From Larimichthys crocea (lineage: Eukaryota > Chordata > Actinopteri > Sciaenidae), in contig NC_040032.1 of assembly GCF_000972845.2 (NCBI RefSeq), forward strand, positions 18,369,970 to 18,433,969: a DNA stretch of 64,000 nucleotides, given 5' to 3'. Below, piece after piece: positions 46,984 to 64,000 of the stretch (its first letter is position 1; each line of letters starts with the position of its first letter). Below the pieces are notes generated by a model that was not told where the DNA came from, did not search any database, and saw only the letters and a program-made list of their open reading frames with translations. The translations under genes were made by a program, and so were the position numbers.

Positions 46984-49342
46984 GTGAGTGATGATGAACC
47001 CGGGTCAGACAGTAAAGGATCTTTCCCCTTTTTTCTTACATTTCTGTGTTGTTTGCACCAACGATAGAAGAGCATCTGCGCTAAAGCTTTGCTGAGATCA
47101 GCACCGTTTCTCTTTGTCCCCTCAGTCCAGAGAAGAGCACACACACTGGACTACTTTACAACATCTTGTATGTATGTTTCCAAATGTAGGCTGTAACAAG
47201 GAAGAGAAGAACAAGAAAATAACTCCATGAATTCATACATGATGTTTATGCAAACACATTTGAACTGTTTTAATTGTGCGGTTATTACAGAAGGACAGCC
47301 ATCAGCCTTACATGATGCTTGTTACATTGTGCTCAAGATCAAAAATTGAATATACTGTGTGTCGATTTTGTAAAATCACTAGCATGGGCTAAACTTCCCC
47401 CACAGAGTGGCTCTCAGATCTCATTTCAGAGGACACACACATTCATTTTGTTCCCTCTAGACAGCAATAAAATTGACACGCGACAAACCGCAATGGAAAC
47501 TGGGAAACTATCATTGCCATGGAGACAAAAAAAAGGGCGTTGCCTGCAAGTTGAGCGCGATCACACATAATGCATGCATAAGAAGTGCTCATTCACAAAA
47601 AGAAAGTGCAGCGAGGCCAGATTTAAGTTTTTCCATAAAAATCTAATTGGAATTTATCTTTCATCCGTTGGTTGGCTGTCCAGTGAGTTCAAGTGGAGGT
47701 TAAATCATTTATTACTATAGGAGCATTAAATGTGCTGCCTTCACTGTGTCACACAGTCACACAGCCTTTTGCCAAAAGTTACTGTGAAAACAGATTCAAT
47801 GACAGTGATAAAAAGAAAGAAAACAGAGATTCTATAAGCAAGAGTCAGAAATGATCTATGAAGCAAGCAGCTGGATTCACAAAGGTAGAGATTAGTTGCC
47901 AGGTGGAAACAAAGTCCCCATAGAACAACGTTATAAAAATAATGTAGTAAAGTAAATTAGACTAGTATAATGCTATAGGCTGAATTCCATAGAAAAGCTC
48001 AGAGAATGGGCTGTGCACTGTTCTTTAACAGAAGTGGGACTGTTAACCACGTACATTTACAACCAACCTGTGAGTCTTCATCATAAAAGATCTTTGTCTC
48101 GTAAAACCGAAAAAAAAATGTGTTGAAACAACTTTAGGCAAAGCACAAATGTCACCTTTTCTGTCACTTGTCAGGGTGTTTTCTGTTGTTTTCTGGGGCG
48201 ATGTCTTCTTTGCCTCATTTTAAGTTCCATATATCATAATGAGCTCTTTAGGTGACATTTATGTTTTTTTCTCAAGTGTTTTTTAGTTTTACAAAAGATA
48301 TTACTTATAGTATTAGTAGTACAAAAAAAATGTACTTAATAAAATACAAATCAGCAAATACAGATTGCTTACAGATTTAAATCATTTTGATGCTACACTG
48401 ACCTGTAATCGGGTGAATGGTATTCATATGTTCTTGCACTATGTAACTTTGTGTTCCAGGTACGATTACCTGCTTTACGGCACTAAGTCACACAGCACCA
48501 ACTGTTTCACTGATTTTGGTGAAACTGGATCATATTTTATGGAGAAAATGTTTTCTGGTTTTCCCTCTGATGTCCTCCGGGTGCGCCGCCTCAACTCTCT
48601 GTGATTTACAAAGTTAATGATGATGGACAGTGAAGTAAACTGCTGCTGGGCACTGGGGTGTTAGTGTTTGTGCTACAGATTTTAGACCACCAGGTTTTCA
48701 GGCTTGGGGCTCAGGCACAGACAGTGTCAAGCCTGAAACAAAGCTGGGCAGTTACTGAGGCTACAGTAATTTTGTTGAATAGATTAACTTAAAATAACTT
48801 AAACCAACACAAATAGGAGAGGATTCACCATAGAGACACTATTGTTAATCAACCCTGATTGTGACACAGCAGCATTGGTCCAGAGGTAAACATCTCACAG
48901 TAATTAAGGCCCGTTCATTATATATGACTGAACTTAACTTATGTTGTGATGTCAGCATAGCACTCTACAAGCACTAATGAGCACAACACTTACAGATCTG
49001 ATTTCATTAATATTTTTACATTTATTCAACACCTATGGAACCTCAAACCCTATCTCCAACCCAATCATGTCTTTTTTAGCAGAGCCAGCAGTCTAAGATG
49101 AAGCAATGTCACTCCACCAGAGTCAGACTGAAATATTGGAATGGAATGCCATTAAATCTTAACATTTAGTTTGTTTTTCATCATTACATAATTTGTCCCT
49201 CATAATAATGATTAACTGTCAAAAATTTGTGTCAAATAGTTATAAGATAAAATTATTAGGAAAAAGTTTACAAATTCTATTTAGATCCTGATGGGACAAA
49301 ATGGTATTTTCTATTATATCCTATATTTTATATTACTGACAG

Positions 49343-49600
49343 ATCAAATCAAATCAAATCAATTTTATTTGTATAGCCCAAAGTCACAAAGTACATTTGC
49401 CTCTGAGGGCTTTACAATCTGCACAGGGAGTGACACCCTCTGTCCTTAGACCCTCGGTTCGAGTGAGGAAAAACTTGCCCACAAAAAACCTTTAACAGGG
49501 AAAAAAGGTGGAAGAAACCTCAGGAAGAGCCACAGAGGAGGGATCCCTCTCCCAGGACGGACAGACGTGCAATAGATGACCACGTGTACAGGACAGACAG
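49343..49600 (-). mobile_element. L2/CR1-like LINE 3' tail
   Basis: (AAATC)n then TTTTATTTGTATAGCCCAAA, GTGACACCCTCTGTCCTTAG, AAACCTCAGGAAGAGCCAC and CTCTCCCAGGACGGACAG. It closely matches the 3' UTR at 19332-19560. Confidence 0.75.
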
Positions 49601-50656
49601 GGAAAGCTTTTTATAAATATTTGCACCAGCAGATTCATATGACTTTCTGTCCAACATTATTACGTTCAATAAGTTTCATTTGTTGGTCCTTAACAATCAC
49701 TAGGAGAGCAAAACATCTTAATTATGCTCTGGATGTATAATCTGGTAGTGACTGTGTGATGTGAAACACTTCATGTTAAATGTGTTTCACCATGGTGACA
49801 GCCGTGTCCACCTTTTGTCCTGCCATATGCTACAGTAGATGAGGTCATAAACTGAGACAAAAATAAAAACGTGTCAGGGATGTGATGGAATTCTCAAAAC
49901 TTTTTCTCTGTCATGAGGTCTGATCAAATTTTTTATATTTGTTTTCTACTTACATCCTTGCCCTTACAATGATTATTTTTATACAATATGAGGATTCGCA
50001 TTGTTATTATTTTGTCACAGTAGTAGTGTGATAGAATGAGGAAGAACTGTAGACAGAGATTGGACCCTTAATAAGATATTCAGATATCAAGAGCTGCAGT
50101 GAACACGAGAGTTAAGATATATGAACATATATTAATATACAAGATATATGAATATATATATAACAAGAGGCGTCTGATGCACTACATTACCCATTCATCC
50201 TTTAATGCACAAACACAAGGTCTCCTTTTCAATGTCATCTGATAATATGGCACCATCTAGTGGCTGATCATGTAAATCACTGATTGTGAATATCAGCTGC
50301 TTCTCTCCAAATATCTGCAGGGTATACTCAAGTGAGTTTTTCAATAGATGACCGTGATTGGATGCTGGCTACCTGCCTGGGCTGTTGGCCTGAGAAGGTT
50401 GGCCAAAATGTACTTGCTGGCACCTTTGTGGTTTGCTATTTCAAGCCAAGGCTACAAGGCTATTTTAGGAGGTGTAATGTGTTATTTTAGATCAGCTGGA
50501 ACAAACAGAGCAAAGAAAGAAAGAAAGACACAGGCAGTAAAAGACAGTGACTCAGTCAATCCGTCAGTTTAATAGAGTTATTCCCTGATCACAGGAAGTT
50601 ATAATGATACAATTATGGAAGCAAACACAACAATGACAAAGTACTTCTTCTAAGAC

Positions 50657-51860
50657 AATCTACTTTTGGAGACTATAGGAACCACAAGGAACCCAGCGTC
50701 CTGAGAGCGCAGTGTTCTAGAGGGGTAGTAAGGTACTATGAGCTCTTTTAGATATGATGGTGCCTGACCATGAAGAGCTTTGTAAGTAAGGAGAAGAATT
50801 TTAAAAAAGCCAAAATGGGAGAGATGTGATCTCTGATCTTGGCTCCTGTCAGAACACGTGCAGCAGCATTCTGAATTAACTGCAAAGTCCTAAGAGACTT
50901 ATTAGAGCAGCCTGATAACAAAGAGTTACAATAGTCCAGCCTAGAAGTAACAAATGCGTGGACTAGTTTTTCTGCATCCGCTTAAGACACGATGCGTCTG
51001 ATTTTAGCGATGTTACGTAAGTGGAAGAATGCAGTCCTCGAAATTTGTTTTATGTGGACGTTAAAGAACAAATCCTGATCAAAAACAACTCCAAGATTCT
51101 TTACAGTGGAGCTGGAGGCCAGGGTGATCCCATCTAAAGTAACTAAGTCTCTAGAAAGAGAGTTTCTGAGGTGTTTGGGTCCAATTACAAGAACTTCAGT
51201 TTTGTCTGAATTTAACATCAGAAAATTGTAGGTCATCCAACTTTTTATATCCTTAAGGCATGCTTGGAGTTTAGTTAACTGATTGGTTTCATCAGGCTTG
51301 ATCGATAAATATAACTGGGTGTCGTCAGCATAACAATGAAAATTGATAGAGTGATTCCTAATAATGTTCCCTAAAGGAAGCATATATAAACTAAAAAGAA
51401 GTGGTCCAAGTACAGAACCTTGTGGGACTCCATGACAAACTTTGGTCTGCATGGAGGATTCATCATTGACGTGAACAAACTGAGATTGATCTAAGAAATA
51501 CGATTTAAACCAGCTTAGGGCGGTTCCTTTGATGCCAATTTGATGTTCCAGTCTCTGTAAAAGAATTTGATGGTCAATGGTGTCAAATGCAGCACTAAGA
51601 TCTAACAGGACAAGTACAGAGATGAGTCCTTTGTCTGATGCCATTAGGAGGTCATTTGTAACTTTGACTAATGCGGTCTCTGTGCTATGATGCACTCTAA
51701 ATCCTGACTGGAAATCCTCAAATAGACTATTGTTATGGAGAAAGTCACACAGCTGATTAGCTACAGCTTTCTCAAGTATCTTAGACAGAAAGGGAAGGTT
51801 TGATATCGGTCTGTAGTTGGCTAAGACCTCTGGGTCTAGAGTGGGCTTTTTAAGAAGAAA
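50657..51860 (-). mobile_element. L2/CR1-like LINE reverse transcriptase, 3'-truncated
   Basis: An open frame of nearly 300 residues on the minus strand covers RT blocks: [60 protein letters not shown] and [13 protein letters not shown] with the YADD catalytic site. After a stop at 50982 the sequence continues as [20 protein letters not shown] into the C-terminal part. That part has a deletion of about 35 bp relative to the copy at 19858-20289. RT residues look intact, yet the element lacks both ends and is not expected to move by itself. Confidence 0.85.
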
Positions 51861-52979
51861 ATATTATCTTGTGCAGCCTCACAGTGAATTAGAAAATGGG
51901 AAATGAGAAGCATGTTTATTTCCAAGATAACTTTGATATTTCTTTTAGCTTTACTTTTCAAGATGCTGAGTTTGTATGATCTCCAGCAGCTTCCTGCTTC
52001 ACTGCTTTCCAAGGCTTTTACAGGCCTGCGCCCTGCAGTATAGAAACACTCTGCAATCTGTAATAATTTCTATATCATCTCAGTGATATGGGTGCTGGTG
52101 TTTTTTAAGCTTCACAGGAAGCTCTGTAACAGCACAGCACTGTAATGGGCTGATAATGTAGAGCTGTGTGTGTGCATATAGAGCCTATGTGTAATTCTGG
52201 ACTGTCAGTGTGGGTTCTATATAATGTGCTGTGATGGTGTGTATTGAGGATAGCCCACAGATGTGCTGCGAAGCCATTAGGTGTGTGTGTGTGTGTGTTT
52301 GTGTACATGAGTGTGCATGCTGTGTAAGTTTCTCTCTCTGTTAAAAACCACTCATTCTTAAATCCTTCAAAGGTGTTAGAGATCATAACTTGTATTTGTT
52401 TGTGTTTAGCAAGAAAGCATTGTATTTTATCTGACCATCATGATCTACCGTGATGAATCACTGATCCATTCCATCAAATGGAAACAGCTGAGCTATTCAG
52501 ATCATATTTAAATGTCATTTTGTCATGTTATGAGGCAGTACACTAAGATCTTTCAGTGTTGGTGAAGATGTGTTTCCTCTAAGTTTATTCAGTGTCTGAC
52601 ACAGTAAACACGCAGACCTGAACATCTGACTACTGGATGAAAATGAATCTTTTGAATTATATTTCAAGCAAAAATGCCAAATATTTTCATATTCCACCCT
52701 GCCAGTTGCTTTACTAAAATTCATAATCTGCAGAATAATTGATGATGAATAAGGCAATTTATAGACACACTGGTGATGATATTTAGATATTTAGGTCCAG
52801 ATATTTAATTTAAAGTTTATGGAAGTACCTGGCCAGGGTCAGAGGTTAGTGGGAGAGCAAGGGACTCTACAGCATCAATTTAAGTGTGTGTTCTCCAATA
52901 CTGTCCGCTTTTGGAGACACTTCTGTTTTACTTTGATCTGACTAACTCACAAATACTAACACACACACACGCACACGCC

Positions 52980-53245
52980 CGCCCACAGCTTGATAGATCC
53001 TTGGATTTGGGAACGGCCTTCTGGCTGCTTCCCTCTCTTATTGTGCCAGATCAGCGGGGCCTTGAGATGAATCATTAATGACCGGTTCCAACGGCTTAAT
53101 GGCCTCTAATGTTCTGTAATGATCTCCCGTCATCGCCATGTGCGCGGCCTTAATGGATCCAATGCCGTGGAGAATTCTCTGGTTTGAACTTCGGTAATTC
53201 CTCCTCTTTTCGTCGAGCAGCTCACAACAGGAAGTGCGAAAAGCC
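52980..53245 (+). promoter_or_regulatory. fgf13: Candidate promoter / conserved non-coding block before fgf13 exon 1U
   Basis: Non-repetitive stretch with several TAAT cores (AATCATTAATGACC, GGCTTAATGGCCTCTAATG, GGCCTTAATGG) just upstream of exon 1U. The lack of repeats and the clustered homeodomain-type motifs suggest constraint. This is an inference only. Confidence 0.35.
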
Positions 53246-53280
53246 ATGAGCACAAGGCTCCGGAGCTCCACGGGCGCAGC

Positions 53281-53311
53281 ATGAGTTTCCCTCTCCGCCG
53301 ATCGACCTCAG
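53281..53311 (+). CDS. fgf13: fgf13 alternative first coding exon, 1U type
   Basis: ATG at 53281 encodes MSFPLRRSTS and ends TCAG|GTAGG in phase 1, as needed for exon 2. The human 1U start is MALLRKSYS followed by EPQLKG: same size, basic patch and final S. The predicted protein is 194 residues. A 12-codon upstream frame (53246-53284) ends in TGA overlapping this ATG. Confidence 0.65.
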
Positions 53312-55615
53312 GTAGGACCGGGGGGAACGGTCTGAAATAACAAGCCGGAATAGTAATCCTTAGAAACGTCTGAATGGATGTAGGCAACAGCGTGTGTCTG
53401 ATATGTTGTGTGAATTGACTGTGAAAGAAAGTTAATAAGCTCTTTGAACAGACTTTTACACTTTCTTGTTGTTTTTGTTGGGAACGTTTATAAAACATAA
53501 AACGAACGTTGTGTTGATATATTTGGAACATTTGTCAGTAAACTGATTAAAGCTGGCTTGAAGTCAAGTCAAAGTGATCCGCTATCCGAGGTGCTGAAAA
53601 CTGCGCCGCGCCCTTCTGCAGGAACCAGGACCTCTATCCACCCACTCAGGACGAATAAACGGCTCTGCATATCAGTTCTGCGAATAAACTCATCTTTCAG
53701 GAACACACTGAAGATTCCATAACCCCAAACTTTTTAAAAGAACAGAACTTTTTGGACGCGCTGATTAAATTGTTTAATTGGTTTAACGTGATTGAACACC
53801 AACGCCCTCAGAGACCCTGAATCAAACGTCTCTTTGCTTTGGTTTAATCCCTTTACTGTGAAATGTCCATGTCGGCCTGCAGGGTGGTTTCTAACAACCA
53901 AAACAGGATGAACCAAAAAACACGTTTTACCTTGAATCAGAACGTCCCCAGAAAGTACTTCAGTGTCACGGCCTTTTTAGCAGTGGTATCACACTGTTCT
54001 CTGCTGTTTTGATGGTCTACTTTGTGAAGGCCTCCGTGGTTTGGTTCAGTGTCTTTAACCCTGGTATGAATCATGCCGCAGCCTGCTGCTGGGTGTCTAT
54101 AGTGAGGCTGATTATAGTCTAACTGGCATTCATGGTTAGACTGTGAATCACAACACAGACGGGCTCTCTCTGGATATTTGTTGTAAACGTAACCTACTGT
54201 AGTTTTTCTCTTCTGCATTCTATGTTGTCTAATTTTTCACTGCCTTTAGGGGGGGCTGTAGAGCTCCGACCAAAGCATCTAACCATGAAGTGTAGATGTC
54301 TTATTTTCATTTGGTGATATATTCATCTATTCCACTGAGGCTTCTTTGTGTCCGTTTAATTGATTTATTCAGTAATTAATCTATCAATCATATAAATGTC
54401 CCTCTGAGCTTATCTTTAATGCTCTTTGAACATTTTATTTTGTTATAGTTGCTGATTTAAAGGCTGAACATTGCCTGATTGGTTTACATGCAGCTTGAAT
54501 TGCTACATCACATTTTGTTTGTGTGGCTTTTGCTTTTAGGGGCACGTGGTGTGGGTTTAAAGGCAAGGATCATCAATAAAAGATGAAGGACTAGACCTAG
54601 CTTTCAGTCTTTTCATTACTGTGGTTGCACAATTTGCTCTCATATTTGGATGTTTGGCTCTGAAATGTGTCGCTTTCTGCAGGGAATGCACAGCATGTGG
54701 GCTGAGCTGTGCAGTAACACTGAAACTATATTTATCTGTACATTTACAATGCTCTTACCTAACCAGAAGGCCATAGATGGAACTCCTTCAGTCAAAGTTA
54801 AGTCTAAAGGCTCCACATCAGTGACCAGTTCCAAACCTCAGTTTGTGTCCACAGTCCATCACTTTGTCCTCAACCCATTGGCTCATTCACACAGGAAGCT
54901 TACTGAGATTGCCTCTTCTCCAGTCATGTAATTTACTGCTCACTACATCCCCTCACTCTCCAGCCATTGATTTTCACCTTTTCCACTTGTAAACAGCATG
55001 CATTGGCTCTGCCTGCCGCTCGGTGCCAGGTGCCACAGGTCCACCTCCATTTGTGAGTCAGTCGGGCTCTTTGTCCACTGCCTCATCTTCCTCAAGCCCC
55101 TTTGGAGTTGCAGTTGCCATGCGCCATTGCAGCTGTATCTGGCGCTGACTGCTGCATCTGTCTCCCTGTGGGTGCCGTCTGTGGCCAGCCGACATGCATG
55201 AATTGGCTGATTGCTGCTGAATGTGTTGCCTCGGCCCTGGTGATGCAAAAAAGGGAAAGATGTAAGAAAACGACACAGCTCATCCAGACTGAAGTGCTGC
55301 CTCCGTTATTCACCTCCTTCTTGCAGGCTGCAGCCTTTCAGCAGTGGTGAACCTCTGCACCAAAAGAAGATGAGAGCCCCTCCTTTCTTCCTCCCACTCT
55401 TTCTCCACTTTCTCTCTCTCTTTCACACACAACCCCACCAGGTATCTCCCTCCCTTCACTTCATTTACCTCTCTCCATCATTATTCCTCATGCATGTATT
55501 TCTCTTTCCTTCTCCCGCTCTTACACACTCATTCATGTTGTAACCCATTTTAAGGTTGTGTTTCCGACAAGCTTCCTCTCTCTCTCTCTCTCTTTCAAAC
55601 ACACACACACACAGC

Positions 55616-55636
55616 CCCCCCCCCCCCCCCCCCCCC
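55616..55636. repeat. Poly-C tract
   Basis: Run of about 20 C after a (CA)n stretch, upstream of fgf13 exon 1S. The count is unreliable in any assembly. Confidence 0.85.
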
Positions 55637-56170
55637 AACCTATTTTTCCATTATTCCTCCTCACATTCATTCATTACCTGTCTCCTTACTCCCTCTTACT
55701 CCCTTCTCCAACTACTCACCTCCCCCCAGTGTCCCTGCCTATCACACATCAGTATTCCGTGTAATATGTAAATATCAGGCCACGTGGGGTTCGGGGGTTA
55801 CAGGTGCCCCCCCACATCAACAGCACCACCACCACCCTTCTCCACCTCGTCGTTCTTTTTCCTCGGGGCGGGCAGGGCTGCAGCAGTTTTATGAACGGCA
55901 CGGCTGCATCATGATCCCTTTCCCACTGTCACGGACAGCGTCGAGGAGCGGAGCATCACCGGGGGAGCGGCGGTGCAGAGCAGCAGCAGCTGCTGCAGTC
56001 ATCATCAACAATAACCCCCAGTGTCGTTCGCACCAGCTCCTAAGCTGTTGATTCGACACTCGGACCCGGACTTGATCCTCGCGCACGCCCCTCTCTTCCT
56101 CCTCCACGCTCTCTCGGGCCACTAGATTCACCAGAGGGGAGAGCAGACAGCTTTTGCCACTCAGATCCCT

Positions 56171-56207
56171 TTGGGGGGTTGGGTGGGGGGGGTGGGGGTG
56201 GGGGGTA
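56171..56207 (+). promoter_or_regulatory. G-run cluster (possible G-quadruplex) upstream of fgf13 1S
   Basis: Several runs of 3-8 G separated by 1-3 bases (GGGGGGTTGGGTGGGGGG and on), about 290 bp before the 1S start codon in a CpG-rich region. It meets the simple G-quadruplex pattern. Whether it folds or lies in the transcript is unknown. Confidence 0.45.
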
Positions 56208-56488
56208 TGTGTGTGAGGCGGCGTCATTAACGCTCACTCACTGGAAGATTTCTGGATTTGTTTAACGACTTCCATGAGGCGCCCGGACGCACCGATGGAG
56301 GATTCTGGCCGCTTTTTAGAATCACGGATATCTGCGAGACTGCAGCGGTCGGTGTGTGATGCGAACTGAGCCGTGGGTGGTGTAGACCCCCTCGCCGCAC
56401 CCCACACACCCCTACCGCCTTATCAGCGAACCCGCCATCCCTCCCTCCATCCGGGACGCACAGCTTGGTTTCACTCCACCGGGGGAAC

Positions 56489-63136
<6,648 letters not shown>

Positions 63137-63193
63137 CCCCCCACCCCACACACATCACACACACATGCACACTTGCGCATGCACACAGATACA

Positions 63194-63239
<46 letters not shown>

Positions 63240-63366
63240 TCTCAGGCCGACATGCCCACACATCAAGCTGGTGAGGGGTAGGAGAGGGGAGTTGAAAATG
63301 AAGGAGGACAGGAAAGTGTTCTTCCACTTAACGGAGCCCACTGTGACTGACTGTGATGTAAATAAA
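63137..63366 (+). other. fgf13: fgf13 3' UTR with (CA)n and candidate polyadenylation signal
   Basis: Begins right after TAG. A (CA)n run at 63197-63236 and an AATAAA at 63361-63366 are present. Longer UTR forms are likely in this gene family, so the 3' end may lie further right. Confidence 0.5.
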
Positions 63367-63625
63367 TCAAGGACAATCAACCCGTCTGGCTCCACTGCTC
63401 TGGTCTGCAGAGGGACAGGACCTGTGAATCTCTTCCTTTGACTACTCTTCATTGTCACTGTATCATACCTAGAGAGAACAAAGGAGGGAAGGAGAAAAAG
63501 AAATAAGGGATGGAAAGAGTCAGTCAGTCAGTCACATAGACAAACAGACTGTTACAGAGAACCAAAGAGTCCAAGTATTAACTAACAAAGTTATTGCAGA
63601 AAAGGCAGGGGGCAAGAGAGTGACA

Positions 63626-63678
63626 GGAAGGAAAGAAGGAAAGAAGGAAGGAAGGAAGGAAAGAAGGAAGGAAGGAAG
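63626..63678. repeat. (GGAA/GAAA)n microsatellite
   Basis: Imperfect purine tetranucleotide run with alternating GGAA and GAAA units, beyond the fgf13 coding region. Confidence 0.85.
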
Positions 63679-64000
63679 TCTTTATCTATTCTACCGTACG
63701 CTATGTTTACACAGAGCTCATGGGGTCAAGTCATATTTTTAAAAATGACGAACGTATTCCTTGTACACTTATGAGGACCGATCATTTGTTTGCATGCAGG
63801 TACGCCTGTGTGTGTATGCGCGTGTGAGTGGTCGAGTACACACTGTGCTTACAGCAGGAGTGTTGTGTGTGTGTGGGCAAGCAAGAGTGAGTGTGTGCGC
63901 ACGCATGTGTCTGGGGGGGGGATTTTACCTTTTTAAGATCTGTTGTATATCAGACCAACCTCCTGAGGGCTTTAGCAGGTTAAAATAAGGTTTACTGTAA

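Larger units (their letters stand above)
46984..53245 (+). other. fgf13: First fgf13 intron (1Y to 1U), long
   Basis: Mostly non-coding. It holds LINE tails at 49343-49600, the RT fragment at 50657-51860 and one acceptor-preceded frame at 48462-48604. A conserved-looking stretch lies before exon 1U. I did not find the 1V-type first exon, but a short exon could be missed by eye. Confidence 0.5.

Overview
The window is vertebrate nuclear DNA, most likely from a percomorph-type teleost fish. The genes are split into many short exons with clean GT/AG borders. The spaces between them hold long (GT)n, (GA)n and tetranucleotide microsatellites and fish-type mobile elements: L2/CR1-like LINEs, a Tc1-like transposon, tRNA-derived SINEs, hAT-like elements and MITEs. 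All gene calls come from reading exons by eye, checking that reading phase is kept across every proposed junction, and comparing the peptides with families I know. No alignment was run.

Layout. (1) About 1-4960, minus strand: cone arrestin (arr3), 5' end and most of the coding exons; the C-terminal exon(s) lie left of the window. A TATA box and two TAATCC photoreceptor-type sites lie at its 5' end. (2) 5.2-9.2 kb: divergent intergenic region with repeats. (3) 9466-29416, plus strand: mcf2 (DBL Rho-GEF), 26 coding exons that join to a 989-residue frame with SEC14-like, spectrin-like, DH, PH and a weak C-terminal SH3-like region. (4) 33005-37135, minus strand: coagulation factor IX (f9), eight exons, 538 residues, with signal/propeptide, Gla, two EGF, long activation peptide and serine protease parts. 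(5) 37.4-46.9 kb: mostly mobile-element debris, including a Tc1 copy split by a SINE and a hAT-like element with a BED zinc finger. (6) 46941-63136, plus strand: fgf13 (FHF2) with three alternative first exons (1Y, 1U and 1S type) joined to four shared exons.

The order mcf2 - f9 - fgf13 matches the neighbourhood on human Xq26-q27, and it supports these names over the paralogous mcf2l/f7/f10/fgf14 group. In human, ARR3 is not in this block, so its place next to mcf2 is a difference from the mammalian arrangement. The genes do not form a pathway: arr3 serves cone phototransduction shut-off, f9 is a secreted clotting protease, mcf2 is a Rho-family exchange factor and fgf13 is an intracellular sodium-channel partner. 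The block is a linkage relic rather than a functional cluster.

I did not find an undescribed multi-gene system. The most useful observations are the alternative fgf13 starts (the 1Y and 1U coding parts are only 43 and 31 bp), the lengthened factor IX activation peptide, the SH3-like tail on mcf2, (GT)n runs abutting splice acceptors, and several datable nested insertions with visible target-site duplications.
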